A stretch of DNA of 64,000 nt, taken from Pycnopodia helianthoides. Its lineage: Eukaryota > Echinodermata > Asteroidea > Forcipulatida > Asteriidae. Of this stretch, positions 11,344 to 21,700 are shown one piece after another; positions within the stretch are counted from its first letter, which is position 1; each line of letters opens with the position of its first letter. The notes beneath the pieces were generated by a model. It was not told the origin of the DNA and searched no databases. It was given only the letters and a program-made list of their open reading frames with translations. The position numbers and the translations under genes are program-made. Where the stretch lies: contig CM063255.1 of NCBI GenBank assembly GCA_032158295.1, forward strand, positions 17,574,094-17,638,093. The letters run 5' to 3'.

Positions 11344-11726
11344 TGGCGTGTCCTGGCCGAGCGGTCTAGTTCACAAGACCCAAGCTCTGGTGTTGTCAGC
11401 AGCAGAGTGTGGGTTTGAATCCCGGTCATGACACTTGTGCCGTTGAGCAAGGCACTTTACCACAATTTGCTTCATAAAAATTTGGGAAGGTAGTGCATTC
11501 TGCTCTACCAGCCAGGCTTCTAGTGGATGATACCCATGCCTACACCCTTACGAATTGTGAAGGGGGTAACCCTGTTTCAGCCCCAGGAGTAGGTGGCAAC
11601 GTGCCCCTGGTGTCAGTTGATTCGGGTCAACAGCCCATATCAGTTAAGTGTAGCCCTCACCTTGAAGTGGACGTTCCATCTTGTGAGTGAGGCGATCTCA
11701 TTACAAAATTTAAATAAATAAAATTG
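11344..11726 (+). mobile_element. tRNA-Leu-derived SINE
   Basis: The head carries a polymerase III A box (TGGCCGAGCGGTCTAG) and, about 60 bp later, a B box (GGTTTGAATCCCG), the layout of a leucine tRNA. It is followed by the tRNA-unrelated segment 'TTGAGCAAGGCACTTTACC', common to many animal SINEs, and then a body ending in an A/T-rich tail (AAATTTAAATAAATAAAA). The tRNA part has no clean acceptor stem, so it is not a functional tRNA gene. The open frame at 11493-11690 lies within the SINE and is not a gene. Confidence 0.75.
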
Positions 11727-12143
11727 ACTTCTTTATCACAAAGTGAGCATTAATTGTGCATATCTTTACCTCATCAATATAAGTTTTGTCTCCTCGTCCT
11801 CCTCATCTCCATATATTTCATCATCAGTCCAGTAGTTCATATCCTTCTTCCCGCCAAAGTTATGACGCAATGACATCAACTGTTGGGGTCAAGAGGTTTG
11901 AGACTGAGGTTACTAGTAGACCAGTATGGTGTTGTTGGTACAATATTGTTTGACAACATCACTGAAAACCAACACAGGGCCAGATTGTGATACAAGCTTG
12001 AACAGTGAGTTGATAAACACTTGGGTATGAAGACAATAATCAACAAGAGAGTGACCGCACACCACTTGTCATATAATTCTCAGGAAAATCGCAAATTTAA
12101 TGTATATACATCCCATGTGCTTCACCTTATATTATGAAGTTAA

Positions 12144-12534
12144 AGGCAAAGTAAACCTTTGGTTTTTGGAACCGTTCGATTGTTTTAATCCTACATAAAT
12201 GTAGATTTATACAATAAAACTAACCCGTGAAAAGATCATTTCAAAAGGTGGTAGTGTTTTTTGAGATATTGCTGAAAATCTGGAGCGGTTATGTCCACGC
12301 AGGAAGAATAATCAGCAATTGGAATACACAATCTGTGAAACGCTTCTGACAGAAATGCTTCTCAGATTCAAATTTGTTTTGATGAAAACTGATATATTTT
12401 TCCATAACCACATTACTCAGAAGTAAAATGATTATCAAAATGCTTTATACCAATCACAAACTGCTATAATTCTAACCAAGTCAGTTTTTATTGCCATCCA
12501 TTTCAAGAGTGATTACCAAACGTATACCTTCCCT
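12144..12534. mobile_element. TTAA-flanked MITE, diverged AGGCA family copy
   Basis: TTAA at 12140-12143 is followed by AGGCAAAGTAAACCTTTGG. The right end is ACCAAACGTATACCTTCCCT followed by TTAA (12535-12538). Internal blocks match the copies at 9493 and 12762. Confidence 0.65.
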
Positions 12535-12761
12535 TTAATGTAACAGAAGTACAAGGGGACAAGTGTCCCACATTCATGGAATGGCCCAAATCACAAAAAG
12601 GGTTCGGAAGGATTTCAAGAAGATTTCAAGAACACTAGAACTGTGTTTCTTTTAGTAAGCTGAGAGTAAATATCCAAGAAAAGAAACGTTTCAAGATAAC
12701 ATGAAACATATTTCTAGAGACCTCAGAATACGTTTAATAAAACACCAAAAGACCTATTTAA

Positions 12762-13144
12762 AGGCAGGGTGTACATTTGGTAATCACTCCACAAGTTTAA
12801 ATGACCATACAGACTTACTCGGTAAAGAGTACTGGAGAGCTGTTGGTATAATAAAACTTTGCTAGAAACGACCCCTTTGAAGTAGTGTAGTTTTAGAGGA
12901 AGAGGTAATTTTTCACATTACATGCCTAAAAATTGAATCTAAGAAAGGCTTCAGGCATGAAGCCTTTCTCAGGCATCTGAAAGCACACATTTCTATGCAA
13001 CAAGTGTGTGTTTTCTTTCATTATTTTTTGCAACTTTGATGACCAATTGAGCCCGAATTTCCACAGGTCTGTTATTTTATGCATATGTTGGGAAACAATT
13101 AGTGAGGATACTGGTTTTTGACAATTACCAAAACTATACCAGCC
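12762..13144. mobile_element. TTAA-type MITE (AGGCAGGGT family), inverted copy
   Basis: It starts after TTAA with AGGCAGGGTGTACATTTGG and runs in the opposite orientation to the copy at 9493: complements of the 'CAAGAAAATAATGAAAG' and 'GAAATAACAAACCTGTG' blocks appear near 13010-13075. The right end is slightly decayed (CAGCCTTTAG). Confidence 0.65.
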
Positions 13145-13408
13145 TTTAGTATATAGAAATAAATGAGAAATTTGAAAGAGAAAAAAACAAAATCAAAAAG
13201 CATATAAAAAATGTATTTCAATAAAATCCAATTGTGTAGCATATGCACAGGCTTGCAACTACCGTGCCCCACCCCCCCAAACAAAAATTTAAGGTGACTT
13301 TGACCACAGCTTGATTGGCTACCAGAATGATCGTGCCTCATTGAAGATTTTTTTTTTAATTGGAACATTAATTAGGCCCCGGACCTTCCGGTTGTCAGTC
13401 TCTCTTAA

Positions 13409-13742
13409 AGGTATTGTACACTTTTGGTAACAGCTCAAAATCAGTGTCCACATTTTGTGTGATTAAACATATGCATGAACAAACAAACCTGTGAAAGTTT
13501 GAGCTCAATTGGTCATCGAGGTCACGAGAAAATAGTGAAAAGAGATCTTATGTGTTTTCTGTTTTTTCAAATTATCGTGCGCGATAATTACGATTGTTTT
13601 ACTCGTTTCTCAGAAACGATAGCATTTTAGGCAGAAATATTTTAAGGAACCCTTTCTACCATTACTTTCTTTAAATCATGTAAGTTATGTGTGAATCTGT
13701 GAACATTTTGTTTTTCGATCTTACCAATAGTGTACAGGGCCT
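13409..13742. mobile_element. TTAA-flanked MITE, third subfamily
   Basis: TTAA, then AGGTATTGTACACTTTTGG at the left; AGTGTACAGGGCCT, then TTAA at the right. The termini form an imperfect inverted repeat. It shares 'AACAAACCTGTGAAAGTTTG' and 'GGTCATCGAGGTCACGAGAA' with relatives, but the centre differs from the AGGCAGGGT copies. Confidence 0.65.
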
Positions 13743-13995
13743 TTAAGTGTGGAGGTTGGGTTTATTTTTTGTGCCATGATTGTGTAGTGAGCGTGAGTGG
13801 TCGGCCATTTATCTTCAAAACCTGTGTCGATACATGGTATAGTAACGGGAACCACCCACGCAAAACCTACAGTCTAAAACTTCAAGGTCTGAATTGACCT
13901 GGGGACCCGACCTTTTCTAGGGTAAGGCTGACCGGGAAACTGTTAAAACAGGACTTTATCTGGGATTTGCGTCATTTTGATCATGTCTGGGTCTT

Positions 13996-14699
13996 ATAGA
14001 CTGTGCAAGTTTCGCGCGTATCGGAACGAGAAAACACATCAAACGAAGAACATATTTTTTTCCTGAAATCAAATCTGTGTTTTAAACTATATCTAATGAC
14101 AAAATCTGAGCAACAAAAATACTCAGTACAATTTTTATAAAATTAGTTTTAGCTTTTATAATAAATACACAAATAATGTGTTAATTATTATTAAAAAATA
14201 ATTAAAACTCTGGGACAAGGATGCTTATTTGATCTTATCTTTTTAGAAGCCCCATACGCGGATTTGCGAAGGTCACACCGGCGTAAAATTAACGCTTGGC
14301 GCAGTTTATAGAGGATACTGACACCTCAACAACCATAGACTGCAATGAAAAGGCCTTGAAATTACCCATCTGGCAATAAACATTGCGCATCCAAAACAAG
14401 CGTTTACATAAGTTTTGTTATCGGAGGTGAACACAAAATTCTTAACTTTTTGCAGTAACCGGAAGCGGAGGTCAAGTTTAATTCTCTGGTTTCCTTCGTT
14501 ATGTTGTTGATTTGATTTTACTTTCATATTTTTTATCACTTAGTATTACATTCCCAACAACATATATAATTTTCATAGTCATAAACTACGTTAAACTAAA
14601 ATAATTGACGAAACAAAATCTCCCCTACGTAAACTCCATATGGTTGGGACCACTATGGTCCCGGAAGTTCGAATGAGCGCGAGACTTGCACAGCCTATT
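13996..14699. mobile_element. Candidate 0.7-kb inverted-repeat element
   Basis: A block at 13996-14026 (ACTGTGCAAGTTTCGCGC) is an inverted partner of 14669-14699 (GCGCGAGACTTGCACAG), matching at about 27 of 33 positions. No clear target duplication was found. A minus-strand frame at 14306-14539 lies inside but matches nothing I recognise. Confidence 0.4.
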
Positions 14700-15489
14700 G
14701 GGAGTTAATGTCCCCATGTTTATACAGTGTTATACAGTGTAGTGCACTGTATGGTTTTGATCTAATACATATGGTCTTGCTCTTATATATACAGTTTTGC
14801 TCTTATATGTATGGGTTTGCTCTTGTATTTTTGTAAATGCTCATTTAGTCATAGACGGACCCTCACCTTCGCAAATATATGTGACCCGCTCTGCAAAAAA
14901 GGCCCGTAAGTCGCGCTATCTCTTAGCACGCAAAAGGGCTCGTCAATGTTGAAAAGGTGAAAATTTCTTACTCGATGTGATTTTTTGTTTATCCCATTTT
15001 TGACATCGTTGATGTCCACTCTTTCATAGTTTGTAAGATTGAATGTTCATTTTGATCAATAAAGTTGGAAAAAACCCGTGTTTTGTGTACAATTTGTTCG
15101 TGGTTTGTACGATCGGTGACCGTGGAATCAGTGGAAAGTTGCGTCTTTTAAACATCTGACACGACATTATTTGAAACCCCCCTATAATAAATTTGGTATC
15201 ATCTGAAAGCGGAGGACGTTGTCTTTCTAAATTTAGACATAGAAAAGGTCAGAGGTCAAGATTAAAAGCAGGGTCGGTAGATTTATTACACGTAGACATA
15301 GAGCGCTTGTTGCTAGGGGCGTGGATCTTTGCTATCACGTGCACACAGTGTAGTGCACTCATTGGTCAATGCGCGCAATGTCGAGTGCGCGCATGCGCTG
15401 TGAACGATATCGGTTGTTTATTCGCTGTCAGGTGACTGTCATGTGACTGTTTATTAGGTGCGTGCCACACGAAAATTCAGCCAACTCAA

Positions 15490-15562
15490 CCTCGTCCCCA
15501 GGGTGTGTCGAGCAGTTGTAAACAATGTGGTTGGAAATAAAGTAAACCATGGGGACGAGGTT
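15490..15562. repeat. Short inverted repeat
   Basis: CAACCTCGTCCCCA (near 15489-15502) and TGGGGACGAGGTTG (near 15549-15562) are perfect complements about 46 bp apart. It sits inside the 1.93-kb TIR element and may mark a nested small insertion. Confidence 0.5.
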
Positions 15563-15715
15563 GCAGTCAACTGTGTTCAACCCAACTGACCTGTACTGCT
15601 CTGAGCGAAAAGATGTTGAGAATTATTTACCACTTTTAGCCAAATAAATTAACTTTATTAGCCAACTGCTATTATATTTTGTATGGGTTCGAAGGATTAG
15701 TGTCTGACTGAAGCT

Positions 15716-16036
15716 TTGAATGATCCCCGTGATGCCAATCTTGTCAGGGAGGAGAGAGACATGGTTGGCTTCGTGGAAGATTACTTTGTTTACTTCCGAT
15801 GTGAAAATGACAATGTGGAATCAGAAACCGATTCGGAATCTGATTCCACATCGCCATCGATGCCAACGGATCTCTTCTGGCCGACGAACACCGCGGAAAG
15901 GCGAGTGTATTCCAGTGCGAATAAAAAGTTCCCCCTCTTTGATTCCTTGTGTTTATTTGTTTGTTCTATTTATTTGGGCAAGTTTTTAGCCCAAAGATTA
16001 TTTCAAAGTAGATTAATCAACTTCAGATTTCAATAA
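15716..16036 (+). CDS. Possible coding remnant inside the TIR element
   Basis: This frame of up to 106 codons has an acidic, Ser/Asp/Glu-rich stretch (SETDSESDSTSPSMP) after a charged segment (REERDMVGFVEDYFVYF). It lacks an ATG at its 5' end (it begins at a TTG), and the last 40 residues look like translated AT-rich filler. It could be an exon fragment of a captured or transposon-encoded protein. I do not recognise the family, and the coding status is doubtful. Confidence 0.25.
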   Translation: MNDPRDANLVREERDMVGFVEDYFVYFRCENDNVESETDSESDSTSPSMPTDLFWPTNTAERRVYSSANKKFPLFDSLCLFVCSIYLGKFLAQRLFQSRLINFRFQ

Positions 16037-16896
16037 GAAGGCAAACTACCCTGACTGTGCTAGATTTTAATGGAAATACTCGGGTTTTAAACGAAAGTAT
16101 TATTTTTTACCAAAATGTTACATTTTTACCCCAAAATAGTTTCAACCATGAAAATACAAGATGGCTGAAGGGTTTAATGAATCAGCTTAAGCTGTTGCTT
16201 AAAAAAATACCGAAAAGTGGGAAAAAAAATTTTTGCTCTTGTTTTCACCCCAAAATATTCTATTTAAATTCATTTGGTTTTCTAAAAAGTCCAGTTGGCA
16301 TTAGGATTACTTTAAAAAGTTACTAAAATTAAATTAAACTGCTATAAAATCGTCGTAATAATAACTAAGTGTGTTTTTGCCATTTTAAAGATACGAAAAA
16401 GATTGCGAAAAAGCACAATATGCAAATTAGTTTTTAAAAAGTGCGATATAGAGCGTTAAATAAAATAACAAATATTTTGAACTTAATAAGTCATATTCAA
16501 CAATTGGTGAAAATTTCAGACGAATAGTATAATGGGAATGTGCTCGTTGCTAGGGTCTTTCTTAAGAACTTTGTACTAAAATAATTTAAAATACAGTGTA
16601 AAGTTTACAAGGCTGTTTCTCCTCAACCTATTTTGACCAAAATGGCAATAATTTTTATGCAAATTATGATATAACTCTGGACTGCAAAATGCTACAGACT
16701 TCTAACATACACCAAATTAAAGCTGAGAAAAGGCCCTTTCCAACCATGTATCTAACTCAAAAATAATTTTTTGCGACTTAAGGGCCTTTTTTGCAGAGCG
16801 GGTCACATATGCACTAACAAGTGCACAGAACAAAGTAGTGTCCACGGAGTGTGTGTAACACATAGCTGTGTGGGTTTTAAATGTGTTATCTTTTGA

Positions 16897-16907
16897 TTTA
16901 TTTTCAG
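16897..16907 (+). promoter_or_regulatory. Splice acceptor before the GPCR coding exon
   Basis: A pyrimidine-rich TTTATTTTCAG lies immediately before AAATG of the GPCR. No ATG occurs in frame upstream of 16910 in this open stretch. The acceptor supports a leader exon further 5'. I could not locate that exon. Confidence 0.55.
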
Positions 16908-16909
16908 AA

Positions 16910-17956
16910 ATGTCATCTGGACAAGTCACTTCGGCAGTCCGGGTCGACTGCCCAAACTGCTTCCTGGCTATTGTCATAGCAATGTGGCTGGAGACTAGTA
17001 TCGCCACCATAGCTAACACCCTGGCCATCATGGCTTTCTTCATGTCCAAGAAGATCCGCAAGAAGGTGTCCAACTACTTCATCCTCACCCTCTCTGTAAC
17101 CGACCTACTCGTCGGCGCTGTCGTGATGCCCATCAACAATGTCTCCGTGTACTACGGCTACTGGCCGTTCGGTAAGGTCGTCTGTAAAATCTGGTTACTC
17201 CTCGTGTTTGCCTGCACAGTCTTCTCCAGCTTCGCCCTGGTGCTCATCAGCTGGGACCGCTATTTGTGGGTGAGAGCCCCGTTGGTTTACATCCACAACC
17301 AATCAAAGAAGCGCGCACTAGCTGTCATAGCTGGTACCGTTTTTGCCACATACACCTTCGTGTCTGTAGTCGATATCGGGTGGGAGGCGTTTTCTGGGAT
17401 GCACCAGGTGAACTACTCGACCACCTGTGAGTCGGAAGGGATCCACTCAATACCATATGCCTTCATAACGTTCGCCTTTGAGTTTGTCCTTCCAGTCGGG
17501 CTGCTGGCAACGTTTAACGTGCTGGTGTTTGTCAAGATCAGAAAGATGCTGCTACGGCGTCAACGCACCGAATCGGGGACGATTACAATCGAATGCAGGA
17601 GAAACAGCATGAGGGACAAGACGACATTAGACGTTGCCCAGAGTGACGCAAACCTTTGTCAGCGGACCCCGAACGGCGTTGTCTCACCGAGGCAGCCCGG
17701 TCCACAAGCTTACCGCAAGTCGGCCATCATGCTCAGCTTGATGACTGGGGCATTTGTCATATGCTGGTTCCCGTGGTTTATCATTATATTTCTGAATGTC
17801 CTCAATGGTGGGGACTATGTCAGCTTTGACTTGCTGTGGTCAATGTCGTATCTACTGTTTGCAAACTCAGCAATTAACCCATTCCTTTATGCTTCAACTA
17901 ACGTTCATTACAAAGCAGAGATGCTATCACTGCTTTGCTTCTTCCGGCGAAGGTAG
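16910..17956 (+). CDS. Class A (rhodopsin-like) GPCR, amine-receptor-like orphan
   Basis: This 348-residue seven-transmembrane receptor at the plasma membrane would signal through G proteins. Class A marks are all present: N36 (1.50), D65 (2.50) in LSVTDLLVG, C92 (3.25) paired with C173 in the second extracellular loop, DRY at 116-118, P195 (5.50), CWFP at 285-288, and NPFLY at 323-327. The third intracellular loop spans roughly 212-272, and the C-tail is very short (ends CFFRRR). The overall pattern (ISWDRY, FANSAINPFLYA) is closest to histamine H3/muscarinic-type receptors, but position 3.32 is Val99, not the Asp that binds amines, and 7.43 is Phe. The ligand is therefore uncertain. A sequon (NYS) lies in extracellular loop 2. 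The start is the first ATG after a good splice acceptor (TTTATTTTCAG, exon from 16908), so a 5' non-coding exon is likely upstream. The coding part is intronless. Confidence 0.92.
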   Translation: MSSGQVTSAVRVDCPNCFLAIVIAMWLETSIATIANTLAIMAFFMSKKIRKKVSNYFILTLSVTDLLVGAVVMPINNVSVYYGYWPFGKVVCKIWLLLVFACTVFSSFALVLISWDRYLWVRAPLVYIHNQSKKRALAVIAGTVFATYTFVSVVDIGWEAFSGMHQVNYSTTCESEGIHSIPYAFITFAFEFVLPVGLLATFNVLVFVKIRKMLLRRQRTESGTITIECRRNSMRDKTTLDVAQSDANLCQRTPNGVVSPRQPGPQAYRKSAIMLSLMTGAFVICWFPWFIIIFLNVLNGGDYVSFDLLWSMSYLLFANSAINPFLYASTNVHYKAEMLSLLCFFRRR

Positions 17957-18834
17957 CAACAATTTGTTCATTTGTTTGGACATGATTTCTATCAGCAGCA
18001 AGTAGTGTTGTAGGGACTTGAACTTCAAGACACAAGCCTTTCTATTGTCCTTGTCTTCAGGGACCAGTACATGTACCTTGGAACATATCATCACTGACGC
18101 CACAAACTGACACATTGTGTACAAACCACTTTTATTTTGCTTTCAGTTTTTGAACTATGTTTATACATCATTCGTCAAGGCCTAAATTCACAAAGTTTCA
18201 AAGCTTCAAGAGCTTTACTTTTTTAATTACGATAATTATGCATTGCAGTCTTCGCACCAAAGTGACAATTTCCATTTTGAGAAACTGACACACAGGTTCC
18301 ATTTTACCACTGTATTACACTGTGCGCGGTATGCTCAAATGTAAACAAAGCCTGAACTTACCGTCACAAACCTTGTGTGTGTCGCGCGTGCCCACCTCTA
18401 TTTTTACGAAGTGACACACACATAATGTTGTAATACACTGGATGTGTCGCTTCATGAAAATGGATATTGTCTGTTTTACAAAATGCCATGCACCTAAATT
18501 TCTTACTCTGTTACATTTTTAGATGTAAAACATTCCAAAACAGTACATTTATCAAGTTTGAAGCATCATGTGTCCACCATAAGAAAACTAGTTGAAAAAA
18601 AAACCCCTCTGAAATGTTAAAGGAACATTACAGAATTGGTTTTTGCTAACAAAACAGTTGCTGGCAGTGTAAGCACTTTATGTAATCCACCATATACATA
18701 AACTGACAAAGCTTTTACTATAGTATGAAAGTGTGTGTCAGTTTGTGTGTATAATATTACGATATATAGAATCTTGCTGTACAAAGTCATATTGTGCCAC
18801 CTGTGTTAAAGTGCTCAATTACATGTTTAATAAA
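17957..18834 (+). other. Probable 3' untranslated region of the GPCR, ending at AATAAA
   Basis: The stop at 17954-17956 is followed by AT-rich sequence without coding signal. The first clear plus-strand poly-A signal is AATAAA at about 18829-18834. A MITE fragment (18621-18707) lies within it. The transcript end is inferred. Confidence 0.4.
18621..18707. mobile_element. Left-end fragment of AGGAACAT-type MITE
   Basis: After TTAA (18617-18620), 'AGGAACATTACAGAATTGG' through 'CCATATACATAAACTGAC' is nearly identical to 22852-22940. The rest of the element is missing. Confidence 0.7.
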
Positions 18835-19324
18835 CAAGTCACCCAAAGAGTAAGATGGATTCATTTGATTTAACACATCTATAAGTACACTGAATTACTT
18901 GTCTAATTCAACTTGATGTCTTTATTCAAACAATCATTTTAACGACATGAGAAGGATCTTTGTCCTCCTCCCCCCCCCCCCCCCGATTGCTCGGAAAGTT
19001 GGAACCTCTTGTGGTCATTAAAAGGTACGTGGAGGCAAAGGTGTACGCAATGACCGAATTATACCGGACTTTTTGCTTTATAAAACTTTTTTTATAAGGA
19101 TCCTTTTTGATCGCCCTGCCAGAAGCCGCCATTTTTGTATCATGATGAGACTTGACAACCGCCAGACAGTGCTGTAAACCCGTCTACAAAATGATCAAGT
19201 ATTTTGTGCCTTACTGTCTAGTTTACACTTTCTACCCTCCGAGATTAAACCCCACGTTTTAGCTAGCAGCTCTTAACTCATTAAAAAAACTCAACAATTT
19301 TAGCATTCCATCCTTTATCAAAGT

Positions 19325-19680
19325 AACGCTTGCACAGACTCCAAGTATATTTATATATATGTATATATAAAACTAGTATGGGAGATGGCCTTAGCTTTTG
19401 ATCCTTCGTCAGAGGCATAAACAAGCACAAACGAAAACATATCCAATTATAGCAAAAAAGAGAAGCAAAGAATAATGGGAAGGTATCAAGAGAAAAGAGG
19501 GAAAATTATAGCCAATTAAAGTTATTAGTTTACAAACAGTGGGGTGGCTAAGAACCAATCAGATTAAAGTCGTGAGGACAAAGAGATGGTCAGTGAAAGG
19601 GTGGATTACTGGACCTTTAAGGTTGTAACTGCATTCTGGGTAATGTGGGAAACATACATATATATGTATATATAGTATGT
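19325..19680. other. AT microsatellite and spacer
   Basis: TATATA-type microsatellites occur at about 19346-19370 and 19653-19674, with unique sequence between them. No gene was seen. Confidence 0.5.
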
Positions 19681-20800
19681 AGGACTAACTGAAGGGTTAC
19701 AGAAGGACAATTCAAAGGGCAATCGCAGTCTACAGAAGGGGAAATATAAGCAGCAAAGAAGGGAAATTTGTAGGACTGCAGAAGGGCAGATTGATGGGCT
19801 ACAGACGGGCAATAGGGTAATACAAAAAGCTACATAAATTAAGGTCAAAGCAAAGGGAAATCCGATGAGATACAGAAGGGAAATTAAAAGGCAGTTCAAA
19901 GAGCAATCATAAGACGGGCCACAGAAGACCAAACAGAGCAGACCAAACAGAGCAGACCAAACAGAGCGTCTACAGAATTGAAGGTATTTCAAAGGTAGCA
20001 AAGAAGGCCAATCCAAAGGGCTAACAAAATGACAATTGAAGGGCTGTAGAAGGGCAATTCAAAGAGCTGTGAGGTTATTTCAAAAGGCTGTTTCTGAAGG
20101 GAACTCAAAGGGAAATCCAATAGCCCACAAAATTTGAAGGACATTTTAAAAGGCTACAGGAGGCCAATCTCCAGGGCTATACAGAAGGTCTTCATAATTG
20201 CAATCAGACGGGAAACTAAAGGGCAATCCGAAGGGAAACTAAAGGTCAGACAAAAATGGGCAAAAGATGGGAAAATTGAAGGGCTGCAGTGAGAGCATTC
20301 TGAATCTGAAAGGAACTCAAAGAGCAATCCAATAGCACAAAAAGGGGAGATTTGAAGGGCATTCCAAAAAGGCTACAGAAAGGGTAATCTAAAGGGCTAC
20401 AGAGGGTCTATATAATTTCAAGCAGAAGGGCTACAAACGGTCAAACAAATGTACTACAGAAGGGCAGTTAGATGGGCTACAGTAGGGCAATCTGGTTAGC
20501 CACAAAAGGGAAATTATAAAAGAAGGTACCGAAGGACATTTCAAAGTACACAGAGAGGCATTTCGAAGAGATCCAAAAGTAAAATCCGACGAGTCACAGA
20601 ATGGCAATTCAAAGAGCTACAGAATGCTACTCCCAAGGGCTACAGAAACTCAATCCAAAGAGCTACAGAAGCATTTCAAATGGCCACAGAATAATATTCC
20701 TATGGGTTTAACACAGACGGGTAATCAGATGGGCTACAGAAGGAGAATTCAAAGTACAATTTGAAGGGCATTTCAAAGTGCAATCCAATGGGCTAGAGAT
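19680..20800. repeat. Degenerate minisatellite, roughly 20-25 bp units
   Basis: About 1.1 kb is built of variants of 'CTACAGAAGGGCAATTCAAA' followed by GGG. Spacing is irregular, with interleaved variants such as 'GGGAAATCCGATGAG' and a perfect triple 'CCAAACAGAGCAGA' run near 19928-19965. A long minus-strand frame (19606-20016) arises only from the repeat and is not a gene. Confidence 0.8.
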
Positions 20801-20908
20801 GAGAAATCCAGAAGAAATCAAATAATATGCAAATATATTGATATGTGCACCCCCCTACCCTTTGCAAAATGCCTAGTTATACCAATGATTTGTGTGAATG
20901 AAACTTAC

Positions 20909-21130
20909 CATCTTTGCATCCAAGAACTACACGAATCTGTTGGTTGTTCGTTGTGAAGGTGGCGTACATGATGTAGAAGATACTCCCCACTCTCCTGGGA
21001 TGAGGTTGTGCATTGGTATTGAATCCACCTGGTCCAAACTCTAGGCGATGCATTCACACAGGTTTCCTCTCAGCAATGTACCAGCGATATCCATTTTCAG
21101 CGGCTGGTTCATCTGCCCTCAAGATGAAGA
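20909..21130 (-). pseudogene. Relic of exon 2 of the tandem secreted-protein family
   Basis: The minus strand reads EPAAENGYRWYIAERKP, then an in-frame stop. It then continues in the same frame with GGFNTNAQPHPRR and ends IRVVLGCKD at an intact splice donor (G|GTAAG at 20904-20908). This is clearly homologous to exon 2 of genes A-E (same YRWYIA core, same LGC[EK]D end and donor phase). The conserved NPCEC motif is destroyed: its bases have been rearranged and both Cys are lost. Exons 1, 3 and 4 were not found nearby, and the place where exons 3-4 should be is occupied by the minisatellite. It lies about 3 kb outside the array and is far more diverged than the array copies, so it is probably an old member. 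Confidence 0.75.
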
Positions 21131-21204
21131 CAAAACACATTTAAACAAAAAAATAATTTTTACCATAGAAATTTCCCCACCATATATTTTGTAATGTGCG
21201 AGGC

Positions 21205-21358
21205 TTTAGCCAGAATTTGGTAAAAGGGTATCCACATTTTGCTGGAAATTTAAAAACTGGGTGTCCCAATTGATACATTTACATGTAAATGACAGATAGA
21301 ACAGGGTATTCCAATTTAAAACAGGGTGTTCAAAAGACACCCAGACACCCCTCTGGCT
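21205..21358. mobile_element. Small dispersed repeat with TTAGCCAG ends
   Basis: It starts TTTAGCCAGAATTTGG and ends CCCCTCTGGCTAA, giving a short terminal inverted repeat (TTAGCCAG). It contains 'AAACTGGGTGTCC' and 'ACATTTACATGTAAATGACA'. Related copies lie at 36745-36883, 45178-45313, 53548-53686 and 61921-62073. It is non-coding; translated frames differ in length between copies. Confidence 0.6.
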
Positions 21359-21591
21359 AACACTATGGACTAATGTGTGCAACCACATAAAAACAAAAAT
21401 TGTGTCTCATTGTGCAGCCCACGCTAAATTGGTTAAACAGGTCTGGTCATATGCGGACCAAGATCCATGGCCAGCCAGCATTTGTTATTTATTTTAAAAC
21501 AAAATTACTATTAACTTTTATTTTAAATTGTTGCTTCTGACTTAGCCCCAAGGAGCACCCAATGAGTAACGTAATTGGCCCTCACCAATAG

Positions 21592-21700
21592 AGGGCTGAT
21601 TAGGTCAATGGTAGAGAACTCTTAAGGTGTTTGAGAGATTGTTGATTCGAGTGCAGAATTGTAAAACCTTTGCTCGCTACCCATGTATCAAATGAGTAGC
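21592..21700 (+). ncRNA. Degenerate tRNA-like or SINE-head sequence
   Basis: An A-box-like block (TTAGGTCAATGGTAGAGAAC) is followed about 40 bp later by a weak B-box-like GTTGATTCGAGTGC. The stems do not pair well enough for a functional tRNA. It is probably an old SINE remnant. Confidence 0.3.

Larger units (their letters stand above)
14880..16807. mobile_element. 1.93-kb terminal-inverted-repeat DNA element
   Basis: The left end reads TGTGACCCGCTCTGCAAAAA then AGGCCCGTAAGTCGC. The right end is the inverted counterpart (GCGACTTAAGGGCC ... TTTGCAGAGCGGGTCACA). TA dinucleotides flank both ends. The inverted repeats match over about 38 bp with very few differences. The interior includes the plus-strand frame at 15716-16036. 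No complete transposase is visible, so it is probably non-autonomous or internally deleted. It ends 100 bp before the GPCR exon and lies in that gene's upstream region or first intron. Confidence 0.75.

Noticed and set aside
11344..11430. Functional tRNA-Leu gene
   Set aside because: A and B boxes are present, but the stems are poor and a SINE body with A-rich tail follows.
19606..20016. 136-aa Cys/Leu-rich minus-strand frame
   Set aside because: It is made entirely of the degenerate minisatellite and has no coding signal outside it.
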